DNA of 35,455 bases, taken from the NCBI RefSeq assembly GCF_003172955.1, contig NZ_QGKR01000341.1:1-35455 (forward strand), read 5' to 3'. Position 1 is the first letter of the stretch. Each line of letters starts with the position of its first letter. Position numbers and translations under genes: made by a program. Below are positions 25,569 to 34,545 of the stretch, piece by piece. The stretch is from Micromonospora acroterricola (GTDB taxonomy: Bacteria; Actinomycetota; Actinomycetes; Mycobacteriales; Micromonosporaceae). The notes below the pieces were generated by a model, which was not told where the DNA came from, searched no databases, and saw only the letters and a program-made list of their open reading frames with translations.

Positions 25569-26567
25569 TCACACCCGGACGAGCATCTTGCCCAGGTTGT
25601 CGCCGCGCAGGACGCCGAGGAACGCCTCCGGGGCGTTCTCGATGCCGTCCACGATCGTCTCGTCGTAGGAGAGCCGGCCCTCGCGCAGCCAGCCGGCGAC
25701 GTCGCGGACGAACGCCTCGCGCAGGTTGCCGTGGTCGCCCACCAGGAAGCCGCGCAGGGTGAGCCGCTTGCCGATGACCAGCGCCAGGTTGCGCGGCGCG
25801 GCCGGCGCCTCGGTGGCGTTGTACTGCGCGATCATGCCGCAGATGGCGGCCCGGCCGTGCAGGTTCATCGCCGAGATCGCCGCCTCCAGGTGGTCGCCGC
25901 CGACGTTGTCGAAGTAGACGTCGACGCCGTCCGGGGCGGCCGCCTTCAGCGACTCGCGTACCGGCCCGTCGTGGTAGTCGAAGGCGGCGTCGAAGCCCAG
26001 CGCCCGCAGCCGCTCGACCTTGGCCGGCGAGCCGGCGCTGCCGATCACCCGGCCGGCGCCCTTGAGCTTGGCGATCTGGCCGACCAGGCTGCCGACCGCG
26101 CCGGCCGCGGCGGAGACGAAGACGGTCTCGCCGGGCCTCATCGCGGCCACCTCCAGCAGCCCGGCGTACGCGGTCAGCCCGGTCATGCCGAGCACGCTGA
26201 GATACGCGCTGACCGGGGCGACGCCCGGGTCGACCCGGCGGGCGGCGGTGGCGCCGAGCAGCGCGTACTCCCGCCAGCCCAGCCCGTGCAGGACGGTGTC
26301 GCCGACGGCGATGTCGGCGGCCTCGCTGGCGACCACCTCGCCGATCGCGCCGCCGTCGAGCGGCGCGTCGAGCGCGAACGGCGGCACGTACGACTTGACG
26401 TCGTTCATCCGGCCCCGCATGTACGGGTCGACGGACATGTACTGGTTGCGGACCACGATCTGGCCCGGGCCGGGCGTCGGGACGTCGGTCTCGACGAGCC
26501 GGAAGTTCTCCTCGGTGGGCCAGCCCTGGGGGCGGCTGGCCAGGTGGATCTCACGGTTGCTGGTCAC
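25569..26567 (-). CDS. NADP-dependent oxidoreductase (zinc-independent MDR family)
   Basis: A 332-residue medium-chain reductase of the CurA/prostaglandin-reductase-like group, which reduces the C=C bond of enones and similar electrophiles with NADPH. Seen: GroES-like N-terminal domain with PGPGQIVVRNQYMSVDPYMR, then Rossmann motif SAAAGAVGSLVGQIAKL near 153 and FDNVGGDHLEAA near 228; no zinc-binding cysteines. GTG 26567 is preceded by GAGAGGA. It lies 49 nt downstream of ohr on the same strand, so it may be part of the peroxide-stress unit, where it could detoxify lipid-derived aldehydes or enones; this link is inference from position. Confidence 0.9.
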   Translation of the reverse strand: MTSNREIHLASRPQGWPTEENFRLVETDVPTPGPGQIVVRNQYMSVDPYMRGRMNDVKSYVPPFALDAPLDGGAIGEVVASEAADIAVGDTVLHGLGWREYALLGATAARRVDPGVAPVSAYLSVLGMTGLTAYAGLLEVAAMRPGETVFVSAAAGAVGSLVGQIAKLKGAGRVIGSAGSPAKVERLRALGFDAAFDYHDGPVRESLKAAAPDGVDVYFDNVGGDHLEAAISAMNLHGRAAICGMIAQYNATEAPAAPRNLALVIGKRLTLRGFLVGDHGNLREAFVRDVAGWLREGRLSYDETIVDGIENAPEAFLGVLRGDNLGKMLVRV

Positions 26568-26616
26568 GGGGTGGTCGTCCTCTCGTCCGCGGTCGGGGCC
26601 TGGGTCCTCCGCGACG

Positions 26617-27048
26617 TCACGCGGCCAGGGACTCGCGGACGGTCAGCGCGACGTCGATGTTGCCGCGGGTGGCGTTCGAGTACGGGCAGACCTGGTGGGC
26701 CTGCTCGACGAGCTGCTCGGCGGCCTCGCGGGGCACGGCGGGCAGGTCGACGACGAGCCGCACGGTGAGCCCGAACCCGCCGCTGCCGTTCGGGCCGATG
26801 CCCACCTCGGCGGCGACGACCGAGCCGGTCACGTCGGCCTTGGCCCGGCGGGCGACCAGTCGGAGCGCGCCGTGGAAGCAGGCCGCGTAGCCGGCGGCGA
26901 AGAGCTGCTCGGGGTTGGCGGCGCCACCGGCGCCACCCATCTCCTTCGGCACGGCCAGGTCGAGCGTGAACGTGCCGTCGGAGGTCTCGACGTGGCCGTC
27001 CCGGCCGTCGCCGCTGGCCGTCGCTGACGCGGTGTAGAGCACCTGCAT
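26617..27048 (-). CDS. ohr: Organic hydroperoxide resistance protein (OsmC/Ohr family)
   Basis: A 143-residue thiol peroxidase that reduces organic and lipid hydroperoxides. Seen: the N-terminal LYTASATASGDGRDG, the first catalytic cysteine Cys57 in GYAACFHGAL and the second Cys121 in HQVCPYSNATRGN, at the usual spacing; both redox cysteines are present so it should be active. ATG 27048 has AAGGAG 8 nt upstream and lies 2 nt after the ohrR stop, so the pair is co-transcribed with regulator first. The frame's extension upstream is the shifted reading of ohrR. Confidence 0.96.
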   Translation of the reverse strand: MQVLYTASATASGDGRDGHVETSDGTFTLDLAVPKEMGGAGGAANPEQLFAAGYAACFHGALRLVARRAKADVTGSVVAAEVGIGPNGSGGFGLTVRLVVDLPAVPREAAEQLVEQAHQVCPYSNATRGNIDVALTVRESLAA

Positions 27049-27050
27049 GG

Positions 27051-27497
27051 TCACTGCTCCTTCTGTCGGTGGATGGTGTCGGTGACCCGGGTGAGGGTGT
27101 CGCGCAGCTCGACCAGCTCGGCGATGCCGAGCCCGGTCGCCCGGGCGATCCGCAGCGGGACGTCGTCCACCTGCTGCCGCAGCGCCCGGCCCTGCTCGGT
27201 GAGGCCCACCTCGACCCGCCGCTCGTCGCGCGCCGAGCGCTGCCGCACCACCAGGCCCGCCGCCTCCAGCCGCTTGAGCAGCGGGGAGAGCGTGCCGGAG
27301 TCCAGTCGCAGCTCGGCGCCGAGCTCGGAGACCGTGGGGGCGTCGTCGGGACGCTCCCAGAGCACCAGCAGCACCAGGTACTGCGGGTAGGTCAGCCCCA
27401 ACCGGTCGAGGATCGGCCGGTAGACGTCGGTCAGGGCGCGCGACGCGGCGTAGAGCGCGAAGCACACCTGCCGGCGGAGCACCAGGTCATCGGTCAC
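27051..27497 (-). CDS. ohrR: Organic hydroperoxide-sensing MarR repressor OhrR
   Basis: A 148-residue MarR-family repressor that releases DNA when its N-terminal cysteine is oxidised by organic peroxide. Seen: sensor Cys12 in [16 protein letters not shown], the following [21 protein letters not shown], and a winged helix with [18 protein letters not shown] and wing [10 protein letters not shown]. Only the single sensor cysteine of 1-Cys OhrR types is seen. GTG 27497 was chosen over a longer start at 27530 because the OhrR operator and a -10 box (TACGGT, 27504-27509 minus) lie between them; the -10 is 6 nt before this GTG, so the transcript is probably leaderless. Confidence 0.95.
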   Translation of the reverse strand: MTDDLVLRRQVCFALYAASRALTDVYRPILDRLGLTYPQYLVLLVLWERPDDAPTVSELGAELRLDSGTLSPLLKRLEAAGLVVRQRSARDERRVEVGLTEQGRALRQQVDDVPLRIARATGLGIAELVELRDTLTRVTDTIHRQKEQ

Positions 27498-27512
27498 CGT
27501 TGAACCGTAGCC

Positions 27513-27527
27513 CACAATTGAATTGTG
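27513..27527. promoter_or_regulatory. OhrR operator
   Basis: CACAATTGAATTGTG is a perfect 7-1-7 palindrome, close to the OhrR consensus built on ACAATT...AATTGT. It sits between a TTGTGC -35-like element (27527-27532, minus) and the TACGGT -10 (27504-27509), i.e. in the promoter spacer, where binding blocks transcription of ohrR-ohr. Confidence 0.85.
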
Positions 27528-27588
27528 CACAACCGATCCGACCGGACTGCGGTCGGGACACGGTCACCGGACGACCAGCGGCACCGCC

Positions 27589-27978
27589 TCAGCGGTCCGC
27601 GAGGTACGCCTCCAGCTCCACCTCGACCAGGTGCTCCGGGTCTAGCAGACCAGCCACCACCACCAGCGTCGCCGCCGGCCGCACCGCGCCGAAGACCGCG
27701 TTGTGCGCCCGGCCCACCTCGTCGGCGTGCAGCCGGTCGGTCACGTACATCCTGGTCCGGACCACGTCACCCGGCTGCGCACCCACCTCGGCGAGCGCGG
27801 CCAGCCCGATCCGCAGCGCCTGGGCGGTCTGCGCGGCGGCGTCCCCGACGTGCACCACCCGACCGTCCACGGTGGCCGTGCAGCCGGCCGTCCACGCCAG
27901 GTCACCGGCCCGGACCACCCGGGAGTAGCCGTACCGCTGCTCCCACGGGCCGCCCGAGCCGAGTCGGGTGGTCGTCAC
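27589..27978 (-). CDS. RidA family protein (enamine/imine deaminase)
   Basis: A 129-residue YjgF/YER057c/UK114-family protein; RidA members hydrolyse reactive 2-aminoacrylate and related imines formed by PLP enzymes. Seen: [16 protein letters not shown] near the N terminus, [17 protein letters not shown], and [10 protein letters not shown] with the key arginine, then [23 protein letters not shown] 27978 overlaps the priA stop by 4 nt (GTGA), so it is the last gene of the his operon. Its place suggests it protects the pathway, or the trpB/hisC PLP enzymes, from by-products; this is inference. The substrate set of this subgroup is not known. Confidence 0.9.
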   Translation of the reverse strand: MTTTRLGSGGPWEQRYGYSRVVRAGDLAWTAGCTATVDGRVVHVGDAAAQTAQALRIGLAALAEVGAQPGDVVRTRMYVTDRLHADEVGRAHNAVFGAVRPAATLVVVAGLLDPEHLVEVELEAYLADR

Positions 27979-28700
27979 GCCTCGGCCAGCGTCCGCAGCG
28001 CCTCGGCCACCGTGAAGGCGCCCGCGTAGAGAGCCTTGCCGGCGATGACGCCCTCCACCCCCGCCGACTCCAGGGTCGCCAGCGCCCGCAGGTCGTCCAG
28101 CGTGGACACGCCACCGGAGGCGATCACCGGCCGGTCGGTCCGCGCGCACACCTCGCCCAACAGGTCCAGGTTCGGGCCCCGCATGGTGCCGTCCTTGGTG
28201 ATGTCCGTGACCACGTAGCGGCTCGCGCCCGCCTTGTCCAACCGCTCCAGCACCTCGTACAGGTCACCGCCGTCCCGCGTCCAGCCGCGCGCGGAGAGGG
28301 TACGGCCGCGTACGTCCAGCCCGATCGCCACCCGGTCGCCGTACTCCCCGACCACCCGGTCGCACCACACCGGGTCCTCCAGGGCGGCGGTGCCGATGTT
28401 CACCCGGGCCGCACCGGTGCCCAGCGCCGCGCGCAGCGACTCGTCGTCCCGGATGCCACCGGAGAGCTCCACCTTCACGTCGAGCTGGCGCACCACCTCG
28501 GCGAGCAGGTGCGCGTTGGTGCCCCGGCCGAACGCGGCGTCCAGGTCGACCAGGTGGATCCACTCGGCGCCGTCGCTCTGCCAGGCCAGCGCCGCGTCCA
28601 GCGGGTCGCCGTAGATGCTCTCGCTACCGACGGCGCCCTGCACGAGCCGGACGGCCCGGCCGTCGGCGACGTCCACGGCGGGTAACAGGGTGAGGCTCAA
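27975..28700 (-). CDS. priA: Phosphoribosyl isomerase A (bifunctional HisA/TrpF)
   Basis: A 241-residue TIM barrel. In actinobacteria PriA isomerises both ProFAR (histidine) and phosphoribosyl anthranilate (tryptophan). Seen: first catalytic Asp10 in [13 protein letters not shown], second in [23 protein letters not shown], and the PriA-type segment [11 protein letters not shown] carrying the Arg and Trp that let the site reshape for either substrate. No separate trpF gene occurs beside the trp genes here, in agreement. The start is TTG 28700, unusual but supported by GAGGAG 6 nt before it; no ATG or GTG nearby keeps the N-terminal strand. The stop overlaps ridA by 4 nt. Confidence 0.95.
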   Translation of the reverse strand: MSLTLLPAVDVADGRAVRLVQGAVGSESIYGDPLDAALAWQSDGAEWIHLVDLDAAFGRGTNAHLLAEVVRQLDVKVELSGGIRDDESLRAALGTGAARVNIGTAALEDPVWCDRVVGEYGDRVAIGLDVRGRTLSARGWTRDGGDLYEVLERLDKAGASRYVVTDITKDGTMRGPNLDLLGEVCARTDRPVIASGGVSTLDDLRALATLESAGVEGVIAGKALYAGAFTVAEALRTLAEA

Positions 28701-28714
28701 CGTCTTCTCCTCGA

Positions 28715-29038
28715 TCAGGTACGGCGGTCCAGGGCGATCACCACGATCGCCGGCAGTACGAGCAGCAACAGCACGATCAGCGCGACACGCAACGCCAGAT
28801 TGTCGACGAACGTCCAGATCAGGATCAGCGCCGCCCCGGTGAGCAGCACGATCGCGGCCCGCTCGCCCCGGGTGTGCCGGGCCAGCCGGCCCGACCGGCC
28901 CCGCCGCAGCTGCGGCGTCAACCGGCGGACCACCGCCCGGCGACGCTGACGGCGCGCCACCCGGCGCTGCCGGACTGCCCGCTCCCGGGCCTGCTCCGCC
29001 TCGCGTTCGGCCCGGCGGCGGGCCCGTTCCCGGCTCAT
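28715..29038 (-). CDS. Small basic membrane protein in the his operon
   Basis: A 107-residue protein, family not recognised. Residues 1-57 are extremely rich in Arg and Ala with Glu ([17 protein letters not shown]), likely a charged helix that could bind acidic lipid or nucleic acid; residues 60-80 and 82-104 are two membrane helices ([15 protein letters not shown] and [18 protein letters not shown]). ATG 29038 is 33 nt after hisH and its stop is 14 nt before priA, inside the operon. Function unknown; position alone links it to histidine synthesis. Confidence 0.75.
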   Translation of the reverse strand: MSRERARRRAEREAEQARERAVRQRRVARRQRRRAVVRRLTPQLRRGRSGRLARHTRGERAAIVLLTGAALILIWTFVDNLALRVALIVLLLLVLPAIVVIALDRRT

Positions 29039-29071
29039 CGCCGCCCCCAGCGGGCGGTCGCCGGACGACGC

Positions 29072-29704
29072 TCAGCCACCGCTGGGCAGCGTGGCAAGCC
29101 AGTTGCGCAGCAGCGCGGCACCGGTGTCGGCGGACTTCTCCGGATGGAACTGGGCCGCCGAGAGCGGACCACGCTCCACCGCGGCGACGAAGTCGGTGTC
29201 ATGGTGGGCCGTCGTCACCGTGGCGCCGGCGGCCGCCAGCGCCGCCGGGTCACCCATGGCGTACGAGTGGACGAAGTAGAACCGGCTCTGCGGCGGCATC
29301 CCGGCGAAGAGCACCGACTCCCGGGGCGCGCGGACCGTGTTCCAGCCCATGTGCGGCAACCGGGTGGCGGCCAGCCGGGTCACCCCGCCGGGCAGCAGCC
29401 CGAGCCCCTTCGTCACCACGCCGTGCTCGTCGCCGTGCTCGAACAGCACCTGCATGCCCACGCAGATGCCGAGCACCGGCCGGCCGGCGGCCACCCGCTC
29501 GGCTATCACCGGGCCGGCGCCGAGCGCCTCGATCCCGGCCATGCACGCCGCGAACGCGCCGACCCCCGGCACCACCAGCCCCTCGGCGTCGGCTGCGGCC
29601 GCCAGGTCGTCGGTCACCCGCACGTCCGCGCCGGCGGCGGCCAGCGCCCGCTCCGCCGAGCGCAGGTTGCCCGAGCCGTAGTCGAGCACCACGACGCCGC
29701 TCAC
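29072..29704 (-). CDS. hisH: Imidazole glycerol phosphate synthase subunit HisH (glutaminase)
   Basis: Class I glutamine amidotransferase that feeds ammonia to HisF. 210 residues. Seen: N-terminal [13 protein letters not shown], oxyanion strand PGVGAF, nucleophile in [10 protein letters not shown] (Cys near 80), and the catalytic His-Glu in QFHPEKS near 186-192. GTG 29704 overlaps the stop of the 57-residue gene by 4 nt (GTGA), which fixes the start; the longer frame to 29920 reads the small gene out of frame and the repeat. Partner hisF is 3.6 kb away on the same strand. Confidence 0.96.
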   Translation of the reverse strand: MSGVVVLDYGSGNLRSAERALAAAGADVRVTDDLAAAADAEGLVVPGVGAFAACMAGIEALGAGPVIAERVAAGRPVLGICVGMQVLFEHGDEHGVVTKGLGLLPGGVTRLAATRLPHMGWNTVRAPRESVLFAGMPPQSRFYFVHSYAMGDPAALAAAGATVTTAHHDTDFVAAVERGPLSAAQFHPEKSADTGAALLRNWLATLPSGG

Positions 29705-29874
29705 GAGCCCGACTCCGGGAGCAGCCACAGCACCCCGCCGGCGGTCGCCAACAGGGCCAACAGGGCGGTGGCCACCACCGCGCCCTTCGGCGCGCCCTGC
29801 CGGTACAGCGACCAGACCCCGCCCACCAGCACCCCGGCCAGGATCAGCAACAACGTCGGCAGCGCCGCACCCAT
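29701..29874 (-). CDS. 57-residue membrane protein between hisB and hisH
   Basis: A very small protein with two membrane helices (LPTLLLILAGVLVGGVWSLY and AVVATALLALLATAGGVLWLL) joined by a short basic turn RQGAPKG. Not recognised. ATG 29874 is preceded by GGTGG at 6 nt and overlaps the stop of the repeat-encoded micro-ORF (TAATG); a GTG at 29883 is an alternative start. Its own stop overlaps the hisH GTG. Codon usage is normal, so a real gene is likely. Confidence 0.7.
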   Translation of the reverse strand: MGAALPTLLLILAGVLVGGVWSLYRQGAPKGAVVATALLALLATAGGVLWLLPESGS

Positions 29875-29933
29875 TAGTGCCACCTGCCATTCGCGACTGC
29901 GGGGCTCCGCTGCGCTGCACTCCTCGCGCTCAT
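29874..29933 (-). CDS. Repeat-encoded micro-ORF, third copy
   Basis: Nineteen codons from ATG 29933, core SARSAAQRSPAVAN, stop TAA at 29874-29876. The ATG overlaps the hisB stop (TGATG) and the TAA overlaps the next gene's ATG (TAATG). It shares a 44-bp core (29890-29933) with the two 59-bp repeats at 15876-15993, with one base difference, but its last codons differ, fitting insertion at another junction. Confidence 0.4.
   Translation of the reverse strand: MSARSAAQRSPAVANGRWH
29890..29933 (-). repeat. Dispersed 44-bp repeat core, third copy
   Basis: Same sequence as the core of the repeats at 15876-15993 except one base (CTGCGCTGC versus CTTCGCTGC on the plus strand). Same orientation relative to transcription and again wedged between a stop and a start codon, here hisB and the 57-residue membrane gene. 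Confidence 0.85.
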
Positions 29934-30543
29934 CAGAGCGCTCCCTTCGTGCTCGGGATCGCGCCCGCCGCCCGCGGGTCGATCGCGGTGGCCTCGCGCA
30001 GCGCCCGGGAGACCGCCTTGAACTGCGCCTCCACCACGTGGTGCGCGTCCGGGTGACCGCCCGGCCGGGCCGCCCGCAGCACGTCCACGTGCAGGGTGAT
30101 CCGGGCCGCCTGGCCGAAGGACTCCCAGATGTGCCGGGTCATGCTCGTCGGGTACACCGGCCCGATGTACGGCGCGAGCGCCGGCTCGTCGTGCACCACG
30201 TACGGCCGGCCGGACAGGTCCACCGCGGCCCGGACCAGCACCTCGTCCATCGGGACGGTCGCCGAGCCGTACCGCCGGATGCCGGCCTTGTCGCCCAGCG
30301 CCTGGTCGAACGCGGCGCCCAGCGCGAGCGCGGTGTCCTCCATGGTGTGGTGCGCGTCGATCTCCAGGTCGCCCACCGTGCGCACGGTCAGGTCGTAGCC
30401 GCCGTGCCGGGCGATCTGGTGCAGCATGTGGTCGTAGAAGCCGACCCCCGTGCTGATCTCGGCCGTGCCGGTGCCGTCGAGGTCGATCTCGACGAGGACC
30501 TTGGTCTCCTTGGTGATCCGCTCCACCCGGGCGGTCCGGCTCA

Positions 30544-30544
<1 letters not shown>
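29933..30544 (-). CDS. hisB: Imidazoleglycerol-phosphate dehydratase
   Basis: Manganese enzyme that dehydrates imidazole glycerol phosphate to imidazole acetol phosphate. 203 residues, the single-domain form. Seen: GVGFYDHMLHQIARHG, the first metal motif DAHHTMEDTALALG near 63, GRPYVVHDE, and the second metal motif DAHHVVEAQFKA near 171. ATG 30544 overlaps the hisC stop by one nucleotide (TGATG), so translation is coupled. Its own stop overlaps the repeat-encoded micro-ORF. No HisN phosphatase domain is fused. Confidence 0.97.
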
Positions 30545-32933
<2,389 letters not shown>

Positions 32934-32940
32934 CCTTGCG

Positions 32941-32946
32941 AGTCTA
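32941..32946 (-). promoter_or_regulatory. -10 box of the his operon (leaderless hisD)
   Basis: TAGACT on the minus strand, 7 nt before the hisD GTG, with no Shine-Dalgarno. No convincing -35. The whole hisD-to-ridA operon would start here. Confidence 0.45.
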
Positions 32947-33026
32947 GGCGGCCCGGTCGCAGCCCACCCCAGCCGCCCGTACGCCGGGACGGTGAGCCGG
33001 GCCACGCCGACGTGGGCGAGATTGGC

Positions 33027-33032
33027 TAGGCT
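33027..33032 (+). promoter_or_regulatory. -10 box of the LON-domain gene (leaderless)
   Basis: TAGGCT ends 7 nt before GTG 33040; no Shine-Dalgarno is visible. The mirrored arrangement with hisD, about 80 bp away on the other strand, makes a compact divergent promoter. Confidence 0.45.
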
Positions 33033-33039
33033 CGACCCT

Positions 33040-33744
33040 GTGACCGCACGGCTGCCGGTGTTCCCGCTCGCAACGGTGCTCTTTCCCGGGCTGGTGCTGC
33101 CGCTGCACATCTTCGAGGAGCGTTACCGGGCCCTGGTCCGGCACCTGGTCGCCCAGCCCGAGGGCGTCCCGCGCGAGTTCGGGGTGGTGGCCATCCAGGC
33201 CGGCTGGGAGGTCGCGCCGGCCGGTCCGGGCGCCCGACAGACGCCCGGCGGCGGCGAGGTCACCCTGCACGAGGTGGGCTGCACCGCCGAGCTGCGCCAG
33301 GTGACCGAGTTGGCCGACGGCGGCTTCGACATCGTCACGGTCGGCCGGCGCCGTTTCCGGATCGCCGACGTCGACGAGGACGCCGCGCCCTACCTGACCG
33401 CCGACGTCGAGTGGCTGCCCGAGCCGGCAGGTCCGGACGAGGTGGCCGATCTGCTGGCCGCCCGCGTGATCGCGGTGTTCCGGCAGTACCTGGGCCTGAT
33501 CCGGTCCGACCCGGAGGAGATCTCCGAGCAGCTGCCGGAGGACCCGACCGTGCTCTCCCACCTGGTGGCGGCGACCGCGGCGCTGACCGTCGACGACCGG
33601 CAGCGGCTGCTGGCGATCGACGACACGGCCGCCCGGCTCCGGGCGGAGCTGCGGTTGCTCAACCGCGAGGCGGCTCTGCTGCGCCAGGTGCGGGCGGTTC
33701 CGGTGCCGCTGTCGGAGCTGGCGTCCCCGCCGACACCCAACTGA
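33040..33744 (+). CDS. LON substrate-binding domain protein
   Basis: A 234-residue stand-alone relative of the N-terminal domain of Lon protease. Seen: the opening [27 protein letters not shown] (pattern LPxFPLxxVLFPGxxLPLHIFExRYR) and TVGRRRFRI; the rest is helical. No AAA or protease domain is present, so it is not a peptidase despite common database names; it may bind proteins as an adaptor or chaperone. GTG 33040 is preceded by a leaderless-type -10. Its last 86 nt overlap the convergent DUF2567 gene. Role unknown. Confidence 0.88.
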   Translation: MTARLPVFPLATVLFPGLVLPLHIFEERYRALVRHLVAQPEGVPREFGVVAIQAGWEVAPAGPGARQTPGGGEVTLHEVGCTAELRQVTELADGGFDIVTVGRRRFRIADVDEDAAPYLTADVEWLPEPAGPDEVADLLAARVIAVFRQYLGLIRSDPEEISEQLPEDPTVLSHLVAATAALTVDDRQRLLAIDDTAARLRAELRLLNREAALLRQVRAVPVPLSELASPPTPN

Positions 33745-34459
33745 GCGCGGCCGGGTCGGGCTCCGGCTCCGGGCGCAGCGACGGCCACCGTGACCAGCCG
33801 GCCAGCAAGGTGTACGTGACCGCGGCGCCGAACGCCGGCAGCAGCAGGTTGCCGTGCGGCACGGGCAGCACGCCCAGCAGCCAGTCCACGCCACCGGCCC
33901 GCAGGTCGGCGGGTTTGGTGAAGGCCTGGCCGGCCGGGGCGCCGGCCAGCAGTCGGTCGAAGGTGGCCAGGCCGACCCGCCGACCCACCTGCCAGGCCAC
34001 CGGCGCGGCGGCCAGCGTGCCGAGCACGGCGGCGAGCAGCCCGACGGGGCCGCGCCGCCGGCGCAGCACGAACCACAGGACGAGCGCCGCGAGCACCCCG
34101 AAGGCGAGCCCGAGCAGGCTGAACCAGCCGTCCGCGGCGATCGGCTGCTCCGGCTGCGGCTCGGCGTAGATCGCGCCCTCGGCGGTCTTGAGCACCGGGG
34201 TGTCGGGCGCGAGCGCGGCCCACAGCAGCCCGAGCGGCGCACCCAGCACGGCGAGCGCGAGTGCGACGCCGACGATCGTCGCCCCGGTCCGGCCCGGCCG
34301 GCGCGGTGGGTCGACCGGGCGCGGGCCGGAGTCTCCGTCGACGTCCGGCTGGGTGGCGTCCGGGCGCTGCTCGGTGACCGGGTCGGCCGGTGCCGGGGAA
34401 GCGGGCGACTCGTCACCGGACGGCGTGGGCCGGTCGGATTCGGGGCTGTCGGGGTTCAC
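33659..34459 (-). CDS. DUF2567-like membrane protein
   Basis: A 266-residue protein with a Pro/Asp/Ser-rich cytosolic N terminus (residues 1-57), then four membrane helices at about 61-83, 112-130, 138-155 and 205-225. The arrangement and the segments GAIYAEPQPEQPIAADGWF and GNLLLPAFGAAVTYTLLAGW resemble actinobacterial DUF2567 proteins of unknown function; the family call is tentative. GTG 34459 follows GAGAGGA by 8 nt. The last 28 residues, Ala/Pro-rich, are encoded over the end of the convergent LON-domain gene. Confidence 0.72.
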   Translation of the reverse strand: MNPDSPESDRPTPSGDESPASPAPADPVTEQRPDATQPDVDGDSGPRPVDPPRRPGRTGATIVGVALALAVLGAPLGLLWAALAPDTPVLKTAEGAIYAEPQPEQPIAADGWFSLLGLAFGVLAALVLWFVLRRRRGPVGLLAAVLGTLAAAPVAWQVGRRVGLATFDRLLAGAPAGQAFTKPADLRAGGVDWLLGVLPVPHGNLLLPAFGAAVTYTLLAGWSRWPSLRPEPEPDPAALSWVSAGTPAPTAAPEPPAPGAAEPPRG

Positions 34460-34522
34460 CCGATGATCCTCTCAGCTCGCCGCTCGGGCCGTGCACGGTC
34501 ATCGGCGCTCCCGCCGGATGAC

Positions 34523-34545
34523 GTGACCGCGCCCGGTCCGGTCAC
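34523..34545. terminator. Possible hairpin after the ParA-like gene
   Basis: GTGACCG (34523-34529) and CGGTCAC (34539-34545) form a 7-bp stem with a 9-nt loop overlapping the stop codon of the ParA-like gene. Weak; no U tract. Confidence 0.3.
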
